From the NCBI GenBank assembly GCA_027946555.1, contig JAPEVC010000219.1, forward strand, positions 1-58,666: a stretch of DNA of 58,666 nt, given 5' to 3'. This DNA is from Gnomoniopsis sp. IMI 355080. Taxonomy: Eukaryota > Ascomycota > Sordariomycetes > Diaporthales > Gnomoniaceae. Under the pieces are notes generated by a model. It was not told the origin of the DNA, ran no database searches, and saw nothing but the letters and a program-made list of their open reading frames with translations. Both the position numbers and the translations under genes were made by a program. The first letter of the stretch is position 1. The number at the start of each line of letters is the position of its first letter. Shown here one piece after another: positions 33,001-42,140 of the stretch.

Positions 33001-34817
33001 TTTCTCTGGAGTACTTCCCGACCGACGCCATCGACTGGAGCCTGGCACAACCTCGGAGTGGTTATAGCTCAGGGATACAGACTCCATACATCTCGCAGAC
33101 TCCTCTGGTCTTGTCAGACCCGCAAAGTCCAGACATTCTGTGGATGGGCGATCCCGGATCTCAGTCTTACTCAACTGGCGAGACGCCTCCGCACAGGTTC
33201 TTCAAGGATTATCTGAATGAAATCGATCAAACGCAGAGTCTGTCCACCTCTCCCAATGATCGGTCAGCCATCCGTCGGTCCCAGTCGGCCCTGGCTTCCA
33301 CCCTCACCTCTGGTCTGACTCGCGGCTTCGCTTCCGCATCGATGGTATCCGCGTCCCCTCCAGGTAGAAAGCGCCCCAGTCCCGCTGAGACCATTCTGTC
33401 CCACATCCCCACAAATATCACCTGGGGCACATCGACGTATTTTGGTGGTCAAGCAGAATCCACAGAGACAGGAAGGACCTCTGCATCGGACGACGAATCA
33501 CGGCGGGATGAGCTAGTATCTATGATTCCAGTCAGCGTGAACGTCACTATGGAGAACGAGACAGCCTTCGACGACGACGGCTGGCTGTCCACACCTCTCT
33601 TGGAACCCAGCCGGAATCTAGACTATGCCAGCTATCGGTATGCTTACGCTGAGATGCTCCAAATGTGGCGTCTACCCTTGGCCCGCCTGGAAATCATGAA
33701 ATTCAATGTATTCAAAGACGACCCCTCGACGTCTCCCAAAGACGGGACGCCGTCCGATTCGCTCTACCGTGAGTCTGCTATCCAAGACTCCAGCTCCCAC
33801 AGTGCCACCGGCACGACCTCACCCACTATCCTCCTCGGCAGCAAGCGCCGTTCCCAACTCGCCGCCCTCCAAGCGTCAGGCCGTGGCCTCGACGTCACTG
33901 GCATCTGCCGCCTACACGAACTGCAGCTTCAGCCTCTGCAATACTCTCATCCTTCTGCGCCCACTGGTGGTGCCGTCGGGACCTGTGAGCGCTGCCGCCG
34001 TACACAGACCCAGCTCACCTGCGTGTTTTGCCACGAGCCCGTCGCAGCGCTGTACGCCGCCTGTCTGGGTTGTGGGTGTGCGACGCACGAGGGCTGCTTG
34101 TCAGAGTGGCACGCCATGGGCGAGATGGAGTGTCCGGCCGGCGACGACTGCGAATGCAGCGAAGAGGCAGACAAGGGACAGGTGGAGACGTGGGTGGCAA
34201 TGCAGGCTGCGATGCGAGAAACGGACAGGATGCGGAAGCCGCACACTTCGCATGGTGAGAGGGGCCGCGACGTGCGTGAACAGCAGCATGGGCGCGGGGA
34301 CCGCAATGGAGTTGACAAGCATTTACATGGGGCAAAGTCGCCCACGCCTTCCACCACCGGCGGCAGCAGCGGTCTGGGCATAGGTAGTAAAGCGGCTGGC
34401 CTGGCGACCCGATTACGAAGGAGGTCGGCGCCAGCACCATTCTCATTGACGGTCGAGGATACAGACGAGGAGCCAGAGTCTGCACCGCCATCGCCGCCGT
34501 CCCGTTATAATCATCATCATCATCTCCAGGCAGGCCGAGACGGTAACGGTGTAGGAGGAGGAGGAGGGGGGGATGACGCCGCGAGCGTTGTATCGGTGCG
34601 TTCGAGTTCTAATACGGCAACCACGGCGGCGGGGTCCTCCGTTGCTCCTGCGAAGCCGTCGCCGCTGGGGCCGGGAACGACGGCGACGACGTCGGCGGCG
34701 CGTGTTAGTTTGGGTAATAGGCTTAGAGGGCTTGATCCGTCGGCGGCTAGGCCTTCGGTGTTGAGGAGGAAGAGTGGTGGGAATGGTGGGTGGGCGGCGC
34801 GGGGGGATGAGGTGTGA
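30057..34817 (+). CDS. MTC5: SEA/GATOR2 complex subunit Sea3 (Mtc5/WDR59 homologue)
   Basis: One uninterrupted 1586-codon frame. The first ~400 residues form a WD40 propeller, with repeats such as HSRAITDINFSAHHPDSLATCSVDGYVHCWDLR, ASSHDRWLHIWDER and VTCSLDKSIKFWDYE. An RWD domain follows at ~495-600 (LQEEFVRISEQLPNVKWDSI, with the HTYP turn). After long Ser/Asp-rich linkers, a Cys/His-rich RING-like zinc domain lies at ~1310-1370 (CERCRRTQTQLTCVFC, then CLGCGCATHEGCLSEW and CPAGDDCEC). This order, WD40-RWD-RING, is that of WDR59/Sea3, part of the vacuolar SEA (GATOR2) complex that relieves inhibition of TORC1 when amino acids are available. The last ~200 residues are low-complexity, rich in Gly, Ser, Arg and Thr, with a short His run. 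It is longer than the yeast protein (~1150 aa), mainly through the linkers and the tail. Confidence 0.92.
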   Translation: MPSAFDQLKGTPKKVKLIKSAYDSESFDADGTIHVDGLVGSATISPSGRDVALASPEGLAIIDLDSPYSPPRRLSSHGLPWLVVDVQWSPFAARDYWVASTANHRCLVWNLNLRDDSTSGAIEHSLQGHSRAITDINFSAHHPDSLATCSVDGYVHCWDLRRPRQPAITFCDWFAGATQVKYSRQDPCIIASSHDRWLHIWDERKVSEPLRSISAHTSKIYGIDWNRTRASAIVTCSLDKSIKFWDYEKEGDVPERVIRTDFPVWRARHTPFGLGLLAMPQNEPGHLYLFDQREHDDTPYDGPVEPVATFEGHGEHKAKEFLWRTRGVVSEEGIDNREFQLVSWGEDNKLRLTRPEPTTLEGVGYVRGMEVGTKLKLTRQGATYKTFRTVDDGKPYRRTATMSDPHTSGKRQSALTLGMKVPSYRTGPSWRGPSMKAKSTGSRKVDKSQAQMNWMKGINMTKRKSSSDSPGRTGSKDSAMFGPFLQQDSWGEPETLQEEFVRISEQLPNVKWDSIDMDNLILNASLKGPWGVDEEDIFLKVTADIPHTYPKSKAPKFSIEKNAFMPDGIHEKLQRETHEIGEQYLKRKQNCLAAAFSYLLGETNLAESTNFFKNVRDLDDGIDALVDESSSEESDNDIPAGGSASMSQDLSASTEIDTTLAPISRPTVPPVYRTCGARFSNDGRLVTFFPTKEAKALLFSPHDTLKEKPKDQPTFAGFGRLSHDSTPPRKRYLDGEASATDDLSAVSDDSDDSSSSSDSEMTSMHKISLWYRPGRRLHKTWSVNESLRSSGGGTGAGTGTGTGTSRRRAGRAKNVIKCFDLRDMLPSKQYFAEEYAIFGDGAQVCEHNARVAEKYGYSDLVHIWKYASLLLRSDIPLEVREQIQKHQSVLIIAKDALSRYHDDKSPINESERLSGRVKWGHHPIAQEFVHNLFDYFEQLADIQMLAMLSCIFGESSTEDPISYAESHLPEPDTPLPMKAPSFSLEYFPTDAIDWSLAQPRSGYSSGIQTPYISQTPLVLSDPQSPDILWMGDPGSQSYSTGETPPHRFFKDYLNEIDQTQSLSTSPNDRSAIRRSQSALASTLTSGLTRGFASASMVSASPPGRKRPSPAETILSHIPTNITWGTSTYFGGQAESTETGRTSASDDESRRDELVSMIPVSVNVTMENETAFDDDGWLSTPLLEPSRNLDYASYRYAYAEMLQMWRLPLARLEIMKFNVFKDDPSTSPKDGTPSDSLYRESAIQDSSSHSATGTTSPTILLGSKRRSQLAALQASGRGLDVTGICRLHELQLQPLQYSHPSAPTGGAVGTCERCRRTQTQLTCVFCHEPVAALYAACLGCGCATHEGCLSEWHAMGEMECPAGDDCECSEEADKGQVETWVAMQAAMRETDRMRKPHTSHGERGRDVREQQHGRGDRNGVDKHLHGAKSPTPSTTGGSSGLGIGSKAAGLATRLRRRSAPAPFSLTVEDTDEEPESAPPSPPSRYNHHHHLQAGRDGNGVGGGGGGDDAASVVSVRSSSNTATTAAGSSVAPAKPSPLGPGTTATTSAARVSLGNRLRGLDPSAARPSVLRRKSGGNGGWAARGDEV

Positions 34818-35905
34818 GGTTGGTGTTGGTTTAACTGAGATGGTTTTGGGATTGTATTAGGCAAGGCGTTGGGGGTGTTCCATTTTGCGGGAAAGGGGAA
34901 CAGGCGGGTGTTGATATGATACGTGATGAGCTGTACTCTGAAATATCCATGTATAGCATATTGGTAGCTGTGGTTGTGAAGTGCTCCTCTACTCTGTTCA
35001 GTCCACGCATTGGTTGTTGAAGTGCAAGTAGGCCCGCATATCACTTCTGAATTTTTTAAAGGACGGGCCCCCGACTTGGACAACAGACAAACTCTCAGAT
35101 CAATATCCTCTCTCCTTCGGCCACTTGATTGGATGGTTTGTGCAACTTCGTCTTCCGCCATTGTTCGCTGTCGAGTAATATTAATGACTGGCGCCAAAGT
35201 CGGACGGGAGCTCCCTGAGCTTGCATAATGGCGCCTCGCCTGACAGCTGAGAAAGGCATGCCACATCAATAATATACATCACCTTGTTCCAAAGGAAGAG
35301 CACTCGGAAGGTGGACCGCGTAAAGGACTAGGTAAGGCTCGGGCCTACCATGCGTCAAAAGCTATGATCATCTACGGGTCAGCTTTTGGGATAGACTTTA
35401 TGGGCAGGTACGATGAATTTGGGCTTCTGTACTTAGGGAGGTATCAAGATTCGACCAGGCCGTTAGATAAAAGGCTCCCCTTTTGGGGTTTTTTTTTGGT
35501 GGGGGGGGGGGTGTTTTGCTTATCCCGGACAACGTCAAGCTTCTTACAACAAACAAATAGCATATCACGTTCGTATCTCTTCATTAGTTCTCTTAGCTGC
35601 ACTTTTTCGATCGGAGGCTTCTTAGTACCATCTCCCATAGGCTGCGGTACAGGTCCTTCGCTGGTATTGGTTTGAGGGTCTTTATGTGATGGAGCATAGG
35701 TAGATTTCATGAGTTGGTAGATGACGGCAAGGCTATTGCTAAGCTATATGCCTGTATTCCGAACTTCGAGGCTTGGAAATAGTACCTATCTAGGTACAGT
35801 ACATACTCAGTATCAATGAAGGTCTAGAAAGGAAGTCTTCAGTGTCACATATACCACGTTCCATTTTCGTCTGTTCATTATCTATCTAACTCTTGAACGT
35901 GTCTG
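34818..35905. other. convergent intergenic region
   Basis: 1.1 kb between the 3' ends of the Sea3 and NLR genes, with a T9-then-G tract near 35488-35512 and an imperfect relative of the palindrome (TACCTATCTAGGTA, 35783). No gene is seen. Confidence 0.5.
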
Positions 35906-38900
35906 TCATGTGGGCCATTCAGATTGATGCTCTTCGATGTACTCTCGAACCCATTCCCCCATCGGCCTCATATCTTGCCTCCAAGAGGTGTTGTACTTCA
36001 CCAATCCAAGCTCCTCGAGACGCTCAGGCTTGATCCCATTTTCAATTTCAGAAGTATGGTATCGTGTTTTTCTGATCACGAGTTCTAGAATCATGTATGC
36101 TGGGATTGATGCAATGAGACACTTCTCTGTGTTAAGGACTTTAAACGAATTTATGATGCGAACCCTTTGAATTCCATCATCAGGGTCAGCCTCAGACATG
36201 GGCATGTTGACCAGTTCGTCAAGCCTTGCTCCTTCCATTATGAACAATGACGCGAGTTGCAAGACGTCAGAAGCATTGCTGATTTCCACTCGAGGTTCCC
36301 TCCAGGGAGTAATAACCGCCCATTCGAACGCGTACCACAGATACCGCTGCCATGGTGTGCAGAGGTCTGCGTATGGAGAGTGCAAGTGGGGTCCTGCCTG
36401 CGTGCAGCCTTGCCAATTCGGGTCAGCCCCCGCCTTCAGTAACTCGCGAAAGGTACCAACATCAGATGGCTCCAACCCTGCAAACCGCTTTCTTTGAGTC
36501 AAATGCAGCAGAATCTGGGACTTTTCGTTGGTGCTCAGTTCTCCGTTCTTGACTCGAGAGATGACGAAGTCGTCGTCAATTCCATAGCTGATGACTTCAT
36601 TCAAGAACTTGACGCCTGCACAAGGGATTCCTCGAGGACCAGCAAGTAGAAAGAGCCTGCTGAAGTTTGCAAGCTTCTCGCAAAGCAGGATGAGGCAATA
36701 GTGATCCTTTGACGCCCAGTCATCTGTGTCTTTCCATTGTCGGTGAAATAGACTCAACACCCTAACCCAATTATCCACTCCAGTACCAAATCTTTCAGCA
36801 AAGATTACCCTTGTTGCTAGGTATGCTTTCACGAGCCGGTAATGAACAGCATAATTAGACGTCGTGTCGAAAGCCAGTACCTTGGCGCCCATCTCCGTGT
36901 CTGTGAGGAAGTCGCGCGCGGTTCGGTGGATGAATTGCAGCCTTCGGTTGTGGGCATGGTGGAATACGCTGTCGTACTTGCGCCCGTACCAGCTTCGGTT
37001 GGCCACCTCTTTAGTTTCGTATCGCTCTCCAGGTACCACTTCGGTGAGACCGAAACAATACACATTCAGCCTTTTCTCAACTTCTTGGCATTTCCTCAGC
37101 ATGATGTCTTGACTGACAAGCTTGGATGGATCGTCCAAGGAATCAAGTATCTCATCGTTGAGGGACGTTGTTGCGAGCACAAGAATGAGAAGACGCAGAT
37201 TGACAAGACTCCAGTGTGTGATCTGCCATTGAAGTTGGGCCTTGAAATACAGAGCGGCAGTCTGGCGGTACTGGAGTGGATTGTCTGCGCCGACTCGCTC
37301 CCACATATCCTGGTACAAGCTGTCCAAACCCTTGGGAAAGCGCTCGATTCTTTCTCTCAGTAACGCAGCATCGTCACCGTTCTCGAGCCCCTCGTTGATG
37401 CTCTTCGTCGCAAGAATGAGCCACAGGAAAACCCCTTCGGCTTTCTCGACCAAGTAGTTAATTGGCTTACGCCAGTGCCAGATCTCTATGGACAGGTCCA
37501 CCCCGGAGAGATCGATATGCCCTTTTGCGTACGCCAACAAGTCTTGGTAGTTCAAGTCTTGAAGTCGAAGTCTTGGATATTGGGATAACCTCGTCTCTAA
37601 TATATGGGGGTCAGGCCGGCTTGCCAGGCAAAGTTTGATCTTTGTCCCCTGTGATAACTCCAATGCCCAATCCAGAAACTCCGGAATACCGGGCTCGGAT
37701 TCGTCCTGAGGGTGAATCTCGTCGATACCATCCACGAACAAACATACGCCGTCTTCATAAGCATGCAAAGCCGTCCCAAGTGCTGAACGAAGTTCCGCCC
37801 TGGACCAGTCCGTATGGGAATCTTTCGGAGTCGGAACGCATGACATGACTCCTTTGAGTGCATCATCACTGCTACACAAAAGTTGATGGAGAAGTGAGAA
37901 AAACAGTCCGTACAGGTTTTTCTGCAACCGGAAACCTGGTCGCCAAAAGTAATGAGACACGATCTTGCAACCAGGAGACCAGATGTCGAGATATCTCCTT
38001 GTGCGCTCGTGATTTAGAATATACTTGACCAGCGTCGTCTTGCCCGAGCCCGGCTTTCCGCTGATCCAATATATGGCGTCCGTCGAGCTAAGCCAGTTCG
38101 AGAAGCTATCCCACTTGATTTGGGAAAATTCCTCCCGCTGCTGATCTGCATGGTTGTCCCCTTCTGCCTCAGGGACCGATCCTCTGCTACCGTGTACTTC
38201 ATTTCCAGAATCACGTCCCTCGTCAGATTCGGTTGCCCAAGAGTCGGAATCCTCATCGGAGTCATAACTGTAATCTGACTGAGTGTCTTCGTCGTCTTCA
38301 TCATCGTTGTCCCCCGCAAAGACCCATCTCAAGCTTTTGGAATAGGCTTCGACTACTTGATTCCGGCGTTCATTAAGCCCTGGATATCTTAGGCTTTGGA
38401 GGAAACGTTCACGAGCTTGAGCGTCTACCTGAGCCTCTTGTACGAACATGATGCGGTCTGTCTTGTGATCGACTCGCGCCACCGCCTTGTTGGTTCGTTT
38501 GGCCTCATTCGAGATCTGTTGTCTTGTCTTTGAGCCCTCGGAAGACACAAGCGCTGTCGTTTCTCGGTGACCTCTTTTGTATTGTCCGATGAAGCCTCGA
38601 AATTCTTGCCTGACTCCGCTTAAATCGAGCTCCGCTGCATTGGTGCTTGACCTGATTCATGGCAATTAAATGGTTAGCCAGCTTTACACTATACCGTGAA
38701 AAGAAAGAAGCACCCAGCGTACGAGAGCCAGTGTTAAAAAAAATTAACACCCCCCCCCATCGGGGGAGGGGGGGAATGGAAAATAAGCAAAAGGAAACGA
38801 GTCCAGAGATTAGATGAAATCCCTTGGCTTAGCTGTGAATCTCAGCGACAGAAAGGTATACAACATACCATATCTTTGCGAGAAGTCCGGTTTGCATTTG

Positions 38901-39296
38901 CTTCTCCGCCTGCTCTAGAATTCGCTTGAGCCTCTCCAATCGGCGTTTCCGCCAGGTGACCTTGCCCGCGACCTTCAAAGGAGACACCAGACTGCCTTGT
39001 CTGGCATTTCCAATAAGGAATCTAATTTCTTCTCCAAGGTCCCCCGCAGCCTTAGAGCACTTTTCAGCTGCAGTCAGAAGGGACTTCTCAAGGTTGTTCC
39101 CCCCGGACTGCCCGCTGGATTTCTTCACTTCATTTGACAAGGTTCCCAAGGCGGCAGCGTTCTGTTCAAGTCCTTCGTCTAGTCTTCTTCCCTGGTAAAC
39201 AGTCTTGATAAGGTCTATAGTCTTGTCCCCCAGTTCCACAAGTTGAAGGATGTTGCAAGCGAGACCCAAAGCTGCCAGGGGCTCTAAACCGGACAT
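35906..39296 (-). CDS. NACHT-type NLR (STAND) protein
   Basis: Two exons, 39296-38869 and 38651-35906, give 1057 aa. The 217-nt intron is long for this window; the splice rebuilds a Trp codon and the frame runs on without a stop. Residues 1-~140 form a helical N-terminal domain (EPLAALGLACNILQLVELGDKTIDLI) of the SesA/HeLo-like kind found on fungal STAND proteins. The conserved linker FLQSLRYPGLNERRNQV precedes a very acidic insert (residues ~258-297). The NTPase follows: Walker A GKPGSGKTT at ~341-349, Walker B LFVDGIDE at ~447-454, and the downstream FIHRTARDFL block. Beyond that is one ankyrin-like piece (FRELLKAGADPN), but no array of WD40, TPR or ankyrin repeats, so the sensor region is unusual or diverged. 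Such proteins mediate non-self recognition and regulated cell death in fungi. The assignment to that role is inference. Confidence 0.85.
38740..38776 (-). other. GC hairpin-forming element within the NLR intron
   Basis: A run of nine C at 38750-38758 is followed after ATC by five G, one A and seven G (38762-38774), flanked by an A-rich stretch. It can fold back on itself as a stem with a tiny loop. It sits near the middle of the 217-nt intron. Confidence 0.6.
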
Positions 39297-40414
39297 GATT
39301 AAGACTATTGGGAATTCGAGTTACTGATTGCGCTTGATACCCGTTGGTGAATGAAGCCGCTGTCTGAGCGGAGTAGGCTTGTTGGTTTCAGGCACTCTGT
39401 AGCGAGCTCGAAATTTGGTCCAGCCTCGTCTCGAGGTCTGAAATGGATGTAAGAGCTGAGGCGAGTATGGCACTGCGGAGACGGGATTCCGTCTGGGTTG
39501 TAAGAATGGAAGTCACAAAATAAACATGATAAAGCACGGTCAGGCTATTTCGCGGCGTAGCTCAGTCTTTTGAGCGAGTTGACAGCAAGAAAGAGGGGCT
39601 TGCATGCTGCAGCTTATCATGTTTGGATGTGATGGAATAGACGAATGGCCATCATTGCCTGCCCTCAGCCATTACTACATATCCACCAATATGCCCAGCT
39701 CAAGCAATTTGATGCACGTCAGTGGATTTCTATGGGAATGGCTTAAGCCGCGTCTTCTAGGAGCGTCAGCAAACGCCGCACCATTGCAGATACGGGGCAC
39801 CCATCTGCAGATGGGGGTGGTGACACAGGCGCTTCGCCTGTTCGGGGTAGAATCACCTGCTTAGAAGAGAGCCTTGTCGTTGGACCAGAGAGCATGTGCA
39901 ACTCGTTCCCAGTGCTGCGCCCCATGCCACGTCAAAGGTGTGACGGTCTGAAGTAGAGGTTATAGGCGTTTCTGCCCCTTGTATTTCACAGACATCCACA
40001 CAATTGGGCGCCCAAGGCAGATTTCGCCCTGCTCTTTGTATTTTTCCGACTTCGATGCTAGTGAAGAAGTCGCTGACACAGGCTCAGACCGCTACCCTGT
40101 AGAATCAACCCCAGCCTATGTATCGAGCCCAACACCGGCATCGTCGCTATCTGCTTGACATGCTTTGCTCCGCGCTTAGCGGGACATCAAGGACTCCGTA
40201 CGTGTTAGCAGATTTCGGAAGCTTGTTTTCGAGCGGAAGCAACAATAAAGCCAAAGAGAAGAAGGCTCAAGACGCTTTCACGCTGGGATACCTAGGTACT
40301 ATGGTAGCTACCAGCGCCAGAAACCCAGAAACAGACCATAGGGATGCACTAGTGACTACTAATGTAGGTATATCATATCGAGCTAGACGCTGCCAGGTAT
40401 TCACTTGCTTTTAA
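39297..40414. other. upstream region of the NLR and downstream region of the hydrolase
   Basis: 1.1 kb with no supported gene. A tRNA-like start, GGCGTAGCTCAG, at 39553 lacks a T arm. One palindrome copy lies at 40289-40298. Confidence 0.5.
40289..40298. repeat. TACCTAGGTA palindrome
   Basis: Exact copy 117 bp beyond the hydrolase stop codon. Confidence 0.8.
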
Positions 40415-41626
40415 TCACAGGCTGCTTGCCTGCAAGAACTGTATAATCTGCTTGAAGCTATCCGGTCCAGTCTTATGGGCCGCGATGGCATGGCCAGAAC
40501 CCCTCGCAATATACGTCTGACTTCCACTCGATGCCGCCGGATAAAAGAATGACAAAACAGCACTGTTCTGATCCGTTGGATAGATACAATTGCCCCCGCA
40601 AAAAACAAGATCATTCTCGCCGTTGACAACGTCGACTGGTCCGGTGAACTGCGTCGAGGGTGCCACGATGCCACCCAGCGTGAGCAAGACGCCCAGCGTA
40701 TTCGTTTGCTTATTGGTAATTTGTTCCTGGAACGCCTTCTCGTCAAAGTTCGGGTACCGGTAGAACGCAAACTGTATACCGGCTGCTGTCTGCTGCGTCA
40801 GGAAGCCGACGGGCAAGTCCTTCAGCTTGGCTGCCGAATCTGTGTTTGCGTTGACAAAATTGAACGCCGCAACACTCAGTGCGACAGAGGCTGCGCTGGT
40901 GCTGGTTCCGGAGATTACCACAGCGTCGAAATCCTCCGGGTACTGCGTCGTGATGGCCTGCGTCAGCGTGCTTCCTGCACCGTGGCCGACGCCGACGACC
41001 TTCTCAAACTCAAACCCGCCCAGCTTTGCACCGCGGAGCAGCCGCACCAGCTCGTGCGTGACGGCTACTTGAGAGGTTGCTTGCACGATTTGAATGGGGT
41101 CCGGGTGATCAGAGTTGCCCACGCCTAATTGGTCGTAGGAGAGCGTCGCGTAGCCTGCTGCCGTTGCGACGTCTATGTAGCTGTGGCCCGGTGCGATGTC
41201 CCAGTAGGTGTGGTCGAGGGTCGCGCCGTGTGTTAATAACTGCACCGTCTTCAATTGGGTAGTCGAGTTTTCAATATCACTGGGTAGGCAGAGCTTGACA
41301 AAGATGCTGTAATCGCCGGAGATGATACTGGGTCCGCCAGCTATGGCTTGGGCGGCAAACGTCGAGTCCACCTGGAATAATTCGACGAAGGACTCCTTTA
41401 CGCCCATCTGATCCTGTGGTGGAGTGTAGAGAATCTTGGTCCCGGTTGTGTTGATAGACACCAATACGTCTCCGGAGATACATATCGAGCCGCCGCCGGT
41501 GGATGTGCCGATGGTAGCATTGGAAAAGCCTTCAGTTGAGAGTGTAGCTGCAGGAGCTGCGGTTGAGGCGAAGATGGGGAACTGGTTGAGGATGAATGCC
41601 AAAGGCGCAAAAGCAGAGGAATTCAT
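40415..41626 (-). CDS. secreted alpha/beta-hydrolase-fold protein lacking the nucleophile serine
   Basis: 403 aa from the first ATG; the open frame begins 11 codons earlier with TTG. The N-terminus NSSAFAPLAFILNQFPIFASTAAPAA looks like a secretory signal peptide, and there are N-x-S/T sites in the mature part. The fold elements are visible: VQLLTHGATLDHTYWDI (oxyanion-loop region, ~129-144), GYATLSYDQLGVGNSD (~158-173), the elbow region VVGVGHGAGST (~210-220), DVVNGENDLVFCGGNC with the candidate acid Asp339, and RGSGHAIAAH with His379. At the elbow the usual G-x-S-x-G reads G-H-G-A-G, so the position of the catalytic Ser is Gly216. The nearby Ser219 is not at the normal site. It may be inactive, non-hydrolytic, or changed by a point mutation. 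It lies 1.1 kb upstream of the NLR on the same strand. Confidence 0.82.
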   Translation of the reverse strand: MNSSAFAPLAFILNQFPIFASTAAPAATLSTEGFSNATIGTSTGGGSICISGDVLVSINTTGTKILYTPPQDQMGVKESFVELFQVDSTFAAQAIAGGPSIISGDYSIFVKLCLPSDIENSTTQLKTVQLLTHGATLDHTYWDIAPGHSYIDVATAAGYATLSYDQLGVGNSDHPDPIQIVQATSQVAVTHELVRLLRGAKLGGFEFEKVVGVGHGAGSTLTQAITTQYPEDFDAVVISGTSTSAASVALSVAAFNFVNANTDSAAKLKDLPVGFLTQQTAAGIQFAFYRYPNFDEKAFQEQITNKQTNTLGVLLTLGGIVAPSTQFTGPVDVVNGENDLVFCGGNCIYPTDQNSAVLSFFYPAASSGSQTYIARGSGHAIAAHKTGPDSFKQIIQFLQASSL

Positions 41627-42140
41627 CGTGATGAGAAGGCGCGGGTGTTTTTTTACCAAGCATGGAAGGCGTGTTCTGTATCAGTTGAGGATGTAAGACG
41701 GCATATATCTATGTGTTCCGCCATCAATAACCCTTGATGATGACAATTTGCGCAGGGCCCGTTGGTGCTGCGCCGCTCGCTGCAATGTGGCGGGGGTGTA
41801 GGAGGTCAGTGGGGGTATGCGTTTCATTAGCAGATGATGAACTTCTTGTGCAAAGAAAGTACCAAAAACATACATACCTAGGTACATATCAAACTGAGAA
41901 TGGGCTGTTTCGGGGGCTCATTTGACCTAGCATACGGCGCTATTTGAATTATTCCAACAGTGAGCGGAGCACTTCAGATGATGGGGAAGGATGGATTGAA
42001 ACATAATGAGTTCACGTTTATCACATGATCACCCATCACGAAGTACAAGCCCTGGAGGTCGGTCAACTCCTGATATATCAAGTTTGGCCCTCCTCATATG
42101 AGCCTCGATACACGAGGCTTTGATCACCAATGACAGGAGA
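41627..42140. other. divergent promoter region
   Basis: 514 bp between the hydrolase (-) and F-box (+) start codons; contains a palindrome copy at 41875. No gene is seen. Confidence 0.55.
41875..41884. repeat. TACCTAGGTA palindrome
   Basis: Exact copy 249 bp upstream of the hydrolase start, between divergent genes. Confidence 0.8.

Noticed and set aside
38740..38776. Transcription terminator
   Set aside because: Although it is a GC stem near an A/T-rich stretch, it lies inside a spliced intron of a nuclear gene, where bacterial-type terminators do not apply.
39551..39600. tRNA-like stretch (GGCGTAGCTCAG...GAGCG)
   Set aside because: It resembles a D arm, but no T arm, no matching acceptor stem and no B box follow.
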